Part shown: positions 1-7,717 of the stretch, piece by piece | How the letters are laid out: each line of letters opens with the position of its first letter | How positions within the stretch are numbered: the stretch's first letter is position 1 | DNA from: a bacterium | GTDB taxonomy: Bacteria; Desulfobacterota; Deferrisomatia; Deferrisomatales; BM512 | DNA length: 12,994 bases | Assembly: GCA_009724975.1 (NCBI GenBank) | Contig: SRXB01000028.1 | Location: forward strand, 1 to 12,994 | Direction of reading: 5' to 3' | The notes under the pieces: generated by a model | The model's input: the letters and a program-made list of their open reading frames with translations, nothing else | What the model was told of the DNA's origin: nothing | Databases searched by the model: none | Position numbers and translations under genes: made by a program

Positions 1-1
1 G

Positions 2-33
2 GCGGCGCCGGCGTAAAAACCGGCGTCGCTTTT
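2..33 (+). terminator. Terminator-like hairpin ahead of aroQ
   Basis: Bases 2-11 pair with 20-29 as a 10-bp stem (one G-U pair) with an 8-base loop, followed by four T at 30-33. This has the form of an intrinsic terminator, though the T run is short. A TAA at 14-16 lies in the loop and may be the stop of a gene that ends at the window edge, but too little is present to identify one. Only 31 bases separate the hairpin from the aroQ start, so there is little room for a promoter downstream. It may be leaky, act as an attenuator, or serve as a 3'-end processing signal. Confidence 0.5.
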
Positions 34-64
34 CATAAGGCCAAAGCCTTCGGAGACAACGGAC

Positions 65-505
65 TTGAAGATACTCGTAATCCACGGTCCCAACCTCAAC
101 ATGCTGGGAACCCGCGAGCCCGGACTCTACGGGTCGCTGACCCTTGAAAACGTGAATTCGGCGATTCTGAAAACCGCTCGCGAACTCGGGGCCGAAGCCG
201 ATTTTTTCCAGTCCAACGCCGAAGGCGCCCTTATAGACGCGGTTCAGGGTGCGCGGGGCCGCTACGACGGCATAGTCATCAACCCGGGCGGCTTCACCCA
301 CACCTCCGTGGCCCTTCGCGACGCCTTTTTGGCTTCCGGCGTGCCCTTCGTCGAAGCGCACATCTCAAATGTCCATGCCCGCGAACCCTTCCGCAAAATC
401 TCCTACTTTTCCGACATCGCCCTAGGCGTGGTCTGCGGCCTCGGCGCGGAAAGCTATCTTTCGGCCCTGCGGGGGCTTGTTTTCAAGCTGGGGGCCGGAA
501 AATAA
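65..505 (+). CDS. aroQ: Type II 3-dehydroquinate dehydratase
   Basis: This cytosolic enzyme carries out the third step of the shikimate pathway, dehydrating 3-dehydroquinate to 3-dehydroshikimate. The 146-residue length and the whole motif set fit the type II (AroQ) family, which works as a dodecamer. The N-terminal strand HGPNLNMLGTREPGLYG carries Arg17 and the catalytic Tyr22. NPGGFTHTS holds Asn73, EAHISN holds the catalytic His99, and Arg110 lies in REPFRK. The start is TTG, because the family begins with this MKILVIHGPN strand and a GGAG at 52-55 sits 9 bases upstream. The stop is followed at once by the GTG of the next gene, which indicates translational coupling. A second small inverted repeat (AAGGC/GCCTT, 37-50) abuts the ribosome binding site. 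The identification is secure; regulation is unknown. Confidence 0.96.
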   Translation: MKILVIHGPNLNMLGTREPGLYGSLTLENVNSAILKTARELGAEADFFQSNAEGALIDAVQGARGRYDGIVINPGGFTHTSVALRDAFLASGVPFVEAHISNVHAREPFRKISYFSDIALGVVCGLGAESYLSALRGLVFKLGAGK

Positions 506-1597
506 GTGCCGCAAACCGAAAGTTTCAGAAGTTTTTGCGAAAATGGACTTGAAGCCGCCCGGAAAATCCTTAAAACAGAGGCGCTCGACGCCGTTTTAGT
601 CTCCTCGCTCCCCAACATTAGAAGGCTTTGCGGCTACACCGGCTCAAACGGCCTTCTTTTAGTCTTCCAGTCCGACGCCTTCTTTTTCACCGATTCAAGA
701 TATTCCATTCAGGCCGCCGAAGAGACTTGCTGGGCCGAGATAAAAATCGAAAAAGCTCTTTACTCCGGAGCCGCTTCGCTGCTGCGGGAGAAAGGGGCCG
801 AGCGGGTTGGCTTTGAGGGCTCCGCCCTTACCTTCGCCCAGCACGCCAGGCTTTGCGAATTGGCAAGCGGCGCGCAACTCCTCGATATCGGCGAAAAAAT
901 ATCCGCAATAAGGAAGATAAAGGACCAATCCGAAATAATTAAAATGAAAGAGGCGGCGCGCCTTGCCGAGGAGGCCTTTTTTATCGCCAGAAAGCTGGTA
1001 AAATCAGGAAAAAGAGAAAGTGACGCCGCAAAAAGCTGGTACAAGGCCGTAGCCGAGCGCGGCGGCTCACCCTCTTTCGATCTCATCGTGGCCGGCGGGG
1101 CTAACGGGGCCAAACCCCATGCAAAGCCTTCCGGAAGGATTTTTGAAAAAGGGGATCTTGTCGTTTTTGACTTTGGGGTGACCCTTGACGGCTACGCCTC
1201 GGACGAGACCGTGACATTGCCGGTGGGCAGGGTGTCCGCGAGGAAAAAAGAAATTTATGAGGTGGTTCTTGATGCGCAAAGAGCCGCCATCGCGGCCATA
1301 AAAGCCGTTACGCCCTTATCAGAGGTTGACAAAGCCGCGCGCGCCGCGATAGAAAATAAAGGTTACGGTGATTATTTCGTCCACGGAACGGGACACGGCG
1401 TGGGACTTGAGATTCACGAGGCCCCGCAAGTCAACTCCCTCTCGACGGATACCGTCTCCACGGGGATGGTTTTTACCGTAGAACCCGGCATTTACCTCTC
1501 AGGTGAGCTGGGCGTGAGAATCGAGGACACCGTTATGGTTGTCGGGAGCGGGGTGGAATTCATAACTTCGCTGCCCAAGGAACTTTACTCTCTTTAA
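506..1597 (+). CDS. M24 family Xaa-Pro aminopeptidase / dipeptidase
   Basis: A cytosolic metallopeptidase of the pita-bread fold (M24B), expected to remove N-terminal residues that precede proline or to split Xaa-Pro dipeptides. Residues 1-130 form the creatinase-like N-terminal domain (GYTGSNG, FTDSRY) and about 140-355 the catalytic domain. All five metal ligands are visible: Asp222 (VFDFG), Asp233 (ASDET), His297 (HGTGHGVG), Glu326 (TVEPGIY) and Glu340 (RIEDT). His205 and His304 are the usual substrate-site histidines. The 363-residue length fits the short bacterial PepP/PepQ-like group. The start is the GTG directly after the aroQ stop; there is no good Shine-Dalgarno sequence and no other upstream in-frame start, so translation probably depends on ribosomes leaving aroQ. 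The sequence does not separate aminopeptidase P from prolidase specificity, so no symbol is given. Confidence 0.93.
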   Translation: MPQTESFRSFCENGLEAARKILKTEALDAVLVSSLPNIRRLCGYTGSNGLLLVFQSDAFFFTDSRYSIQAAEETCWAEIKIEKALYSGAASLLREKGAERVGFEGSALTFAQHARLCELASGAQLLDIGEKISAIRKIKDQSEIIKMKEAARLAEEAFFIARKLVKSGKRESDAAKSWYKAVAERGGSPSFDLIVAGGANGAKPHAKPSGRIFEKGDLVVFDFGVTLDGYASDETVTLPVGRVSARKKEIYEVVLDAQRAAIAAIKAVTPLSEVDKAARAAIENKGYGDYFVHGTGHGVGLEIHEAPQVNSLSTDTVSTGMVFTVEPGIYLSGELGVRIEDTVMVVGSGVEFITSLPKELYSL

Positions 1598-1612
1598 TTG
1601 CGTTTGTGCCCT

Positions 1613-1617
1613 GGAGG
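1613..1617 (+). promoter_or_regulatory. Ribosome binding site that sets the gcvH start
   Basis: A GGAGG core lies 6 bases before the ATG at 1624. It decides the gcvH start in favour of this ATG over the in-frame GTG at 1606, which lies upstream of the site itself. Confidence 0.8.
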
Positions 1618-1623
1618 GCCTTC

Positions 1624-2007
1624 ATGAAGATACCCGAAAACCTGCTTTACCACCCCGAACACACTTGGGCCAGGGTAGAGGGCGGACTTTGCGTTGTCGG
1701 TATTACGGATTTCGCGCAGCAGGAGCTTGGCGACGTTATTTTCGTGGAACTTCCCGATGTAGGCAAAATGGTGAAAACCGGAGGGGTTTTCGGGTCGGTG
1801 GAGTCGGCTAAGTCGGTTTCGGACCTCTTTTCCCCCCTCTCCGGCGAGGTGGCGGAGGTCAATTCTGCGCTTCTGGATTCGCCCGAAATGATAAATGACG
1901 ACCCCTATGGAGAAGGTTGGGTGATGAAAGTCAAATTTACCGAACCTCCATCAAAGGGCGCTTTGCTGGACAGCGAAGGGTACGCCGCCGCTTTGGCGGA
2001 CAAGTAA
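1624..2007 (+). CDS. gcvH: Glycine cleavage system H protein
   Basis: GcvH is the small lipoylated carrier that shuttles the aminomethyl group between the P, T and L proteins during glycine breakdown; stand-alone copies can also serve as lipoyl donors. The 127-residue product begins MKIPENLLYHPEHTWARVEG, the standard family start, and contains the lipoyl hairpin FGSVESAKSVSDLFSPLSG with Lys63 as the attachment site. The C-terminal part (NDDPYGEGWVMKVKF) is also typical. A start at GTG 1606 would add six residues but lies upstream of the strong GGAGG. No gcvT, gcvP, lipA or lipB lies in this window, so the partner genes are elsewhere. The gene sits 26 bases after the peptidase and 13 bases before the TPR gene, consistent with one transcript. 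Confidence 0.95.
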   Translation: MKIPENLLYHPEHTWARVEGGLCVVGITDFAQQELGDVIFVELPDVGKMVKTGGVFGSVESAKSVSDLFSPLSGEVAEVNSALLDSPEMINDDPYGEGWVMKVKFTEPPSKGALLDSEGYAAALADK

Positions 2008-2020
2008 TACGGGGCGGGAG

Positions 2021-4138
2021 ATGGCATTCGACAAAAGCAAAGTTGAAAAAAGGGCGCTTCAGTACCTCAGCAAGGGCTCTTACAGCAAGGCCGCCGCGGA
2101 GTATGAGCAGATAGCCCTTGCTGATCCAAAGGACATGAGGGCGCAGGCGAAACTGCTTGATCTTTACCTTCGTCTGGGCAAAAAGCAGGACGCCCTCGAC
2201 AAGTGCAAGATAGTCGCCACCTATTACGTCAATCAGGGCTTCGTTCCAAGGGCGATAGCCGAGTGGAAGAAGACCGCCCGCATAGATCAGGACAATCCCG
2301 AGGTATTCAAAAACCTAGGCGAACTCTACCTTAAGCAAAAACTCTCCGGCGACGCCCTTGCTTCGTTCCAGCGCGCCGTGGCGCTTTACCGAAAGTCAAT
2401 GATGATGGAGGAGGCGGGGGCCATCCTTCACCGAATGGACGAGATCGCCCCCAAAAACCCCTCCATCAAATTACTTTTAGCTGAACACTGCCTCATCCTG
2501 GAGGACATCACCGAGTTCAACGCCCACCTTGACGCCGCGATAAACCAGCTAAAGGAAGTGGGGCGCGGGGCAAAACTTTTGGGTTCCCTTGAGGCCTTAT
2601 ACAAAAAATACGAGCGACCCGAGATAATACGCCCGCTGGCCGAGCTTTACGTGAACATGGGCCAGCACGAAAAGGCCCTTGAGTTTATCCGCGAAGGGCT
2701 AGGCAGGCTCCCGGGCGACAGGGGACTTCGCCTTGACGCCATAAGCGCCCACATAGCGCTCAATAACGCCGATGAAGCCAGAAGAATGGCCCAGGAGCTA
2801 TATGAGGAGAATCCGGAAGATATCTTCATCATGGAGCAATTGGCCCATTTCGCCGAACTAAAGGGCGACGCCGAGGATCAGGCCGCCTGGTACAGGAAGC
2901 TGGCCGAATCCTGCAAGGCGCAGGGCCAGGAGGTTAAGGCGGGGCAATATGAGCGCAAAGCCCATGAGCTTGCGCCGGAGGAGAAGGTCGCCGGCTTTGA
3001 TTTCGAGGGCGGAGAGCTCGACAGCGTTCTTGACACCCTAGTCCTTACGGAGAAGACTGAAGAAGCCGCAATAAAGCCGCCGCGCGCCGAAGAGGTCGAC
3101 ATCGCCGATGGCGTAAAGGAGGCCGATCTCTATCTCAAATACGGCCTTGAAGACAAGGCGCGACAGAAACTTCAGGAGCTGGCGGAGATAAACCCCGAAA
3201 GCCTTGAGGTGCGCCAGCGCCTGCGCGACCTTTTCCACAGGCAGAACGACACCGCCTCCTGGGTTCGCGAGCAGCTGCTAATCGCCGGAATTTTCAAGTC
3301 GCTCGGCCAGTTTCCCGAGGCCAGGGGCGTCTACCAGGCCATCTTGGAAGAGGACCCGGGCAATACCGTCGCCGCCCAGGCGCTCGATCTCATGCGCCCG
3401 ACCCAGCCAGCCCCGCCAAAGCCCAAAGCCAGCGGGAAGGGCGTCTTTCAGGACCTCATCGACGAGGTGGATTCCCTTGCCAACTCTGATCAGACCGGCG
3501 AGGCGGTGGAGATGCTTTTGCGGTTGCGCGAGCAGTTTCCCGACTCTCCCGACATCGAATCTCGCCTTGAAAAGCTTGGCTGGCAGGACCTTGACACCTT
3601 CCCCGGCGGCTTTTCTGTTGCTGGAATGACCACGGAATCGCAGATCGGCGAGCTGGAATATGACATGGCCTCGGCCATAGCCGGTTTCGAGGATGTGGAA
3701 ATATCGGAGCTCGACGACATAGTCAAGGAATTCAAGGCCGGAGTCTCGGAAAAGCTCGAAGAGGACGATTACGACACCCACTACGACCTCGGCGTGGCCT
3801 ACAAGGAGATGGGGCTTTTGGACGAGGCGGTCAATGAGTTCCAGATGGCCGCACGCGGGGTTGAAAAGGCCAAGGACGCCTATGCCTCCATGGCGATGAT
3901 CTTCCGGGACACCGGACAGCTTCCTCAGGCCCGTAACGCCCTGAATCTGGCCCTCTCCGCGGCGACCAAGAGCAAGGAAGACCGCGCCGCGGTTCTCTAC
4001 GAGCTCGGCTCCCTTTGCGAGGAGATGAACGAGCCTCGGGACGCCCTTGCCTGTTTCAAGCAGGCGGCCGCCTTGAATCCGGGCCACCGCAACGTTCTGG
4101 AGAGGGTAGAGGCGTTGAAGTCCATGCTCGGCGCATGA
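2021..4138 (+). CDS. Large tetratricopeptide repeat protein
   Basis: A 705-residue, mostly helical protein built from TPR and TPR-like repeats; no signal peptide or membrane segment is visible, so it is probably cytoplasmic. Recognisable repeats lie at about 10-36, 71-126, 203-320, 366-395, 417-455 and 476-510, with a final set at 584-612, 617-650 and 656-687. Two low-complexity linkers break the array: 321-365 (acidic) and 456-475 (Pro/Lys-rich). An acidic stretch (about 540-583) leads into DYDTHYDLGVAYKEMGLLDE, a repeat form that I recall from many long deltaproteobacterial TPR proteins. Such proteins act as scaffolds; the partner is unknown. A GGGG at 2011-2014 gives reasonable ribosome binding. 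The stop overlaps the next start as ATGA, so the downstream ExeA-like protein is translationally coupled and is the best candidate partner. No catalytic domain was recognised. Confidence 0.88.
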   Translation: MAFDKSKVEKRALQYLSKGSYSKAAAEYEQIALADPKDMRAQAKLLDLYLRLGKKQDALDKCKIVATYYVNQGFVPRAIAEWKKTARIDQDNPEVFKNLGELYLKQKLSGDALASFQRAVALYRKSMMMEEAGAILHRMDEIAPKNPSIKLLLAEHCLILEDITEFNAHLDAAINQLKEVGRGAKLLGSLEALYKKYERPEIIRPLAELYVNMGQHEKALEFIREGLGRLPGDRGLRLDAISAHIALNNADEARRMAQELYEENPEDIFIMEQLAHFAELKGDAEDQAAWYRKLAESCKAQGQEVKAGQYERKAHELAPEEKVAGFDFEGGELDSVLDTLVLTEKTEEAAIKPPRAEEVDIADGVKEADLYLKYGLEDKARQKLQELAEINPESLEVRQRLRDLFHRQNDTASWVREQLLIAGIFKSLGQFPEARGVYQAILEEDPGNTVAAQALDLMRPTQPAPPKPKASGKGVFQDLIDEVDSLANSDQTGEAVEMLLRLREQFPDSPDIESRLEKLGWQDLDTFPGGFSVAGMTTESQIGELEYDMASAIAGFEDVEISELDDIVKEFKAGVSEKLEEDDYDTHYDLGVAYKEMGLLDEAVNEFQMAARGVEKAKDAYASMAMIFRDTGQLPQARNALNLALSAATKSKEDRAAVLYELGSLCEEMNEPRDALACFKQAAALNPGHRNVLERVEALKSMLGA

Positions 4139-4959
4139 TCCTGTACACTCTCTCGGGCCTTTCCCGGGACCCTTTTTCCTCCACCTACGACGAAGAACTT
4201 TACGCGGAACTTCCCCAAAGGAAGGATGCGCTAGAAACGGCCCTTGACGCGCTGATGGCGGGCAAGGGCGTTTTTATTGAGGGCCCCGAGGGCTCGGGAC
4301 GGGAGTGGTTTTCCGGAAGGGTTCTCCTTGAGGCCGCCAGGCGCGGCAAAACAGTCCTTTCGGCAAGGGGCGAATTCCCGCCTGACACCAGGGCGCTTCT
4401 CTCCTCGCTCCTCCTTCATGCTTCCACCGAAAATGTACGGGTCGAGGTTCCCCAGCTCGCAGAAAAACTTTACACGAAGCTTTTGCGAAAATTCTGGCAA
4501 AACGGCCCCGTGGTCATATCTCCCGCCTCGCGGCCCCTTTGCGGCGGCGAAGCGCTGGAAGAGGTCCGGCACCTTGGCTCGGCAAGGATAAAAGGCGCCC
4601 CCCTCGCTCTTTTCGTCATCGCCGGGAACGGGCCCTCGCCGCTTCAATTCCTCCAAACAATAGCTCTTGAGCCCTTCACTTTCGCGGAAAAGGAAAAAAT
4701 CTTACGGCACCGGCTCCGTGTTTGCGGCAACGGCCTTGCCTTGGAGGATTCCGCCATCCAATGGGCCTGTCGGGGCGCAGAAAGCCTTGCCGACTCCATC
4801 GCCCTTGCCCGAATCGCCCTTTGCAGGGCGGCTTTCGAGAAAGGGCCTCCCGCGTCTGCGGCAAAAGAACAAAAAGATTCGCCAGCCCCCCTCTTCTCCG
4901 AGGAGCAGGTTTCCGAGGTCTCCCGGCTCCTCGCCTCAATTTCGCTTCCCAAAAGCTGA
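4135..4959 (+). CDS. ExeA/GspA-like AAA protein with degenerate nucleotide site
   Basis: This 274-residue protein follows the ExeA/GspA (AAA_22-type) layout. It opens with LSGLSRDPFSSTYDEELY and a nearby R..AL segment, as in ExeA proteins (GLxxxPF...LY...R..AL). Then come a P-loop position at 50-57, a Walker B position near 126-133 followed by LEEVRHL, a strand LALFVIAGNGP, and the family stretch IALEPFTFAEKEKILRHRL at about 176-194. The key residues are replaced: the P-loop reads GPEGSGRE (no Lys, no Ser/Thr), the DEAQ position reads PASR, and the GGIPR sensor-2 position reads RGAES. It is therefore probably a non-hydrolysing relative. The first ATG after the TPR coding region overlaps its stop (ATGA) and matches the family N-terminus. 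The tail (about 235-274) is Pro/Ala-rich then helical. No membrane segment is seen. The function is unknown; a regulatory or adaptor role with the TPR protein is inference. Confidence 0.75.
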   Translation: MILYTLSGLSRDPFSSTYDEELYAELPQRKDALETALDALMAGKGVFIEGPEGSGREWFSGRVLLEAARRGKTVLSARGEFPPDTRALLSSLLLHASTENVRVEVPQLAEKLYTKLLRKFWQNGPVVISPASRPLCGGEALEEVRHLGSARIKGAPLALFVIAGNGPSPLQFLQTIALEPFTFAEKEKILRHRLRVCGNGLALEDSAIQWACRGAESLADSIALARIALCRAAFEKGPPASAAKEQKDSPAPLFSEEQVSEVSRLLASISLPKS

Positions 4960-4970
4960 CAGCATTCATT

Positions 4971-4999
4971 TTGACTGGCGGGTCGCGCGGTGTTAGCAT
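4971..4999 (+). promoter_or_regulatory. Sigma-70 promoter for secA
   Basis: TTGACT at 4971-4976 and TAGCAT at 4994-4999 are separated by 17 bases. A TG at 4991-4992 makes an extended -10 (TGtTAGCAT). The transcript would start near 5006, about 60 bases before the secA ATG. This lies in the only sizeable gap on the plus strand and no competing element is as good. No terminator was seen between 4960 and the promoter, so read-through from the upstream genes is likely as well. Confidence 0.65.
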
Positions 5000-5010
5000 T
5001 AACCGTTTGA

Positions 5011-5024
5011 TGGCCGACCGGCCA
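5011..5024. promoter_or_regulatory. Short palindrome in the secA leader
   Basis: TGGCCG-AC-CGGCCA is a perfect 6+6 inverted repeat with a 2-base centre. It lies just after the predicted transcription start and about 40 bases before the secA ATG. It could be an operator or the foot of a small hairpin. GC-rich DNA gives such palindromes by chance, so the call is tentative. Confidence 0.3.
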
Positions 5025-5065
5025 GATTCGCCCATATTTCACCGGCAAAATCCGGGAGATGGATA

Positions 5066-7717
5066 ATGATTGGATCAATCCTCAAAAAAGTTTTCGGAAC
5101 CAAAAACGAACGCGAACTTAAGCGCTACCAGGCGATTGTAGATAAAACCAACAGCTTCGAGCCCGCCATCAAAGCTCTTTCCGACGAAGCCCTGAGGGCG
5201 AAGACCGGTGAATTCAAGGAGCGCCTCTCGCGAGGGGAGAGCCTTGAGGAGCTAATGGGGGAAGCCTTCGCCGTGGTGCGCGAGGCGTCCCGCCGCACCA
5301 CCGGCATGAGGCACTTCGACTGCCAGATAATAGGCGGCGCGGCGCTTCACGAGGGCAAGATAGCCGAGATGAAGACGGGCGAGGGAAAGACGGTCGTCGC
5401 AACCCTGGCTGCCTATTTGAACGCCCTTACCGGCAAGGGCGTGCACATCGTCACCGTCAACGATTACCTCGCAAGGCGCGATTCCGAATGGATGGGAGTA
5501 ATCTATAAATTCCTCGGCCTCTCGGTCGGCGTCGTCACCCACGGCATAGGGGACGAAGAGCGGCGGGCGGCCTACGCGGCTGACGTTGTTTACGGCAACA
5601 ACAACGAATTCGGCTTTGATTTCATGCGCGACAACATGAAATACAGCCTGGCCGACTTCGCCCAGCGAGGATACTACCTTGCGATAGTCGACGAGGTGGA
5701 CTCGATTCTTATCGACGAAGCAAGAACCCCCCTAATCATCTCCGGCCCCTCCGAAGATTCGACCGACAAGTATTATGTTATAAACAAGCTCATTCCCCAC
5801 CTCAAAAAGTCCGAGGCCGAGGACAAAAAAGACGGCGATTTCTCCGTGGACGAGAAGGAAAAGGCGGTAATCCTCTCCGAGGCCGGCGTCGAGAAGATAG
5901 AAAAGCTCCTTCGCATACAAAACCTTTACGACCCGCGCAACATCGAGATACTCCACCACGTGAACCAGGCGCTGAAGGCCCACAACCTCTTCACCCGAGA
6001 CGTTGATTACGTCATGAAGGACGGCGAGGTCGTAATCGTCGATGAGTTCACGGGCCGCCTCATGCCCGGCAGGCGCTGGGGAGACGGCCTGCACCAGGCG
6101 GTGGAGGCGAAGGAGGGGGTGAAGATAGCCAGCGAGAACCAGACCCTGGCATCCATAACCTTCCAGAATTACTTCAGGATGTATGAAAAGCTCTCTGGCA
6201 TGACTGGAACCGCCGAAACCGAGGCGACGGAGTTCATGGAGACCTACGGCCTTGAGGTCGTCTGCATTCCGCCCAACATGCCGATGGTGAGAATAGACCA
6301 CACCGACGTCGTTTATCTGACCAAGAAGGAAAAATACGACGCGGTGATAAACGAGATAATCGAACTGCACCAAAAGGGCCAGCCGGTCCTCGTCGGAACC
6401 ATCTCGATACAGGATTCAGAGCGCATATCTCAGCTTTTGAAGAAAAAGAGCGTGCCTCACCACGTCCTCAACGCCAAGCACCACGACAAGGAAGCCGAGA
6501 TAATCGCCCAGGCCGGCCGCAAGGGCGCCGTAACAATCTCCACCAACATGGCGGGCCGAGGCACCGACATCGTCCTTGGCGGAAACCCCGTCTTCATGGC
6601 GCGAAGCGAGGTGGGAGAGGGTGCCGATGCCGAAAAATTCGAGGCGGCGCTGGCAAAGCACCAGGGGAAGTGCAAGATAGAGCACGAAGAGGTGGTCAAG
6701 GCGGGGGGCCTCCACATCCTCGGCACCGAGCGCCACGAATCGCGCCGCATAGACAACCAGCTGCGCGGTCGTTCGGGACGCCAGGGCGATCCCGGGTCCA
6801 GCCGCTTTTACCTGAGCCTTGAAGACGACCTCATGCGCATCTTCGGCTCCGAGAAGATAAGCGGACTTCTCTCCAAGCTCGGGCTCAAGGACGGCGAGGA
6901 CATCCAGCATCCGTGGATTTCAAAAGCGATAGAGAACGCCCAGCGCAAGGTGGAAGGGCACAACTACGACATACGCAAACACCTTCTTGAATACGACGAT
7001 GTGATGAAGCGCCAGCGCGAGGCCATTTACTCGTGGAGGCGCGAGGTGCTCGGCTCAACGGATCTGGGCGGCCACGTAAAGGAGATTGCCGGCGGCGTCA
7101 TCGACGATGTGGCGGGCTCCAAGTGTCCCGCAACGGAAGACCCGTCGCGGTGGGATATCGACGGCCTCAGAGACTTCATGTTAAAGCAGTTCAACATGGA
7201 GCTCAAAGAGGACGACGCTACCCTCATGGCCCTAAAGGAAACTCTCTCCGACCGCCTTTTCGAGATTGTCTGCGTCCGCTACGACCAGCGCCTCGCCGAG
7301 TTCGGCTCCCACGCGGGTGCCCTGCAAAGGTATATTCTTCTCCATAACATCGACAACGGCTGGAAGGATCACCTTTTGGGGATGGATCACCTCAAATCCG
7401 GCATAGGCCTTAGGGGTTACGCACAGGAGAACCCCCTTACCGTCTACAAGCGCGAGGGCTACCAGATGTTTTTGGACGCGCGCGCCAGGATGGAGGAGAC
7501 CTCCCTTGAGCAGCTTTTCCGCGTCCAGCTGGCCAAGGATGAGGCTGAAGCAGGAGGCGAGGGGGCCAAGGTCGAGGAGCCGGCGCTTGAAGCGGGCGGC
7601 GGGGCGGATAACCTTAAGGCCGCCGATGCCCCGAGGGCCGGGCGCAACGACCCATGCCCCTGCGGCAGCGGCAAGAAATACAAAAAGTGCTGCGGAAGGA
7701 GCCAGGGATTCGAATGA
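5066..7717 (+). CDS. secA: Preprotein translocase motor ATPase SecA
   Basis: SecA drives unfolded preproteins through the SecYEG channel using ATP and cycles between cytosol and inner membrane. The 883-residue product spans the full family. The Walker A motif MKTGEGKT is at 102-109. The DEAD-type Walker B motif DEVD is at 209-212, followed by SILIDEART. TNMAGRGTD is at 493-501 and the arginine-finger region LRGRSGRQGD at 566-575. The end carries a SEC-C zinc motif with Cys864, Cys866, Cys875 and Cys876 (CPC...CC), the SecB and phospholipid contact region, joined by an Ala/Gly/Glu-rich linker. A GGGAG at 5054-5058 is 7 bases before the ATG. No secM-like leader gene precedes it, so arrest-peptide control as in E. 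coli is not evident. The stop overlaps the argJ start. Confidence 0.98.
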   Translation: MIGSILKKVFGTKNERELKRYQAIVDKTNSFEPAIKALSDEALRAKTGEFKERLSRGESLEELMGEAFAVVREASRRTTGMRHFDCQIIGGAALHEGKIAEMKTGEGKTVVATLAAYLNALTGKGVHIVTVNDYLARRDSEWMGVIYKFLGLSVGVVTHGIGDEERRAAYAADVVYGNNNEFGFDFMRDNMKYSLADFAQRGYYLAIVDEVDSILIDEARTPLIISGPSEDSTDKYYVINKLIPHLKKSEAEDKKDGDFSVDEKEKAVILSEAGVEKIEKLLRIQNLYDPRNIEILHHVNQALKAHNLFTRDVDYVMKDGEVVIVDEFTGRLMPGRRWGDGLHQAVEAKEGVKIASENQTLASITFQNYFRMYEKLSGMTGTAETEATEFMETYGLEVVCIPPNMPMVRIDHTDVVYLTKKEKYDAVINEIIELHQKGQPVLVGTISIQDSERISQLLKKKSVPHHVLNAKHHDKEAEIIAQAGRKGAVTISTNMAGRGTDIVLGGNPVFMARSEVGEGADAEKFEAALAKHQGKCKIEHEEVVKAGGLHILGTERHESRRIDNQLRGRSGRQGDPGSSRFYLSLEDDLMRIFGSEKISGLLSKLGLKDGEDIQHPWISKAIENAQRKVEGHNYDIRKHLLEYDDVMKRQREAIYSWRREVLGSTDLGGHVKEIAGGVIDDVAGSKCPATEDPSRWDIDGLRDFMLKQFNMELKEDDATLMALKETLSDRLFEIVCVRYDQRLAEFGSHAGALQRYILLHNIDNGWKDHLLGMDHLKSGIGLRGYAQENPLTVYKREGYQMFLDARARMEETSLEQLFRVQLAKDEAEAGGEGAKVEEPALEAGGGADNLKAADAPRAGRNDPCPCGSGKKYKKCCGRSQGFE

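Noticed and set aside
1..147. Frame-1 reading through the left edge into aroQ as an upstream gene end
   Set aside because: It would overlap aroQ by more than 80 bases and the translation resembles no known C-terminus; the hairpin suggests non-coding sequence here.
3278..4087. 269-codon open frame on the minus strand opposite the TPR gene
   Set aside because: It lies fully antisense to a clear TPR coding region, shows no family motif and has the low-complexity composition expected of GC-rich shadow frames.
4015..4134. Upstream extension of the ExeA-like protein to an ATG at 4015
   Set aside because: The extra 40 residues are an out-of-frame reading of the TPR C-terminus, and the ExeA-type N-terminal pattern begins at the ATG at 4135.
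4960..5065. SecM-type arrest peptide upstream of secA
   Set aside because: No plausible small reading frame with a signal sequence or arrest motif lies in the 106-base gap; only the promoter and a palindrome are seen.
5732..6373. 213-codon minus-strand frame opposite secA
   Set aside because: It is antisense to the highly conserved SecA motor region, with no motif or independent ribosome binding site.
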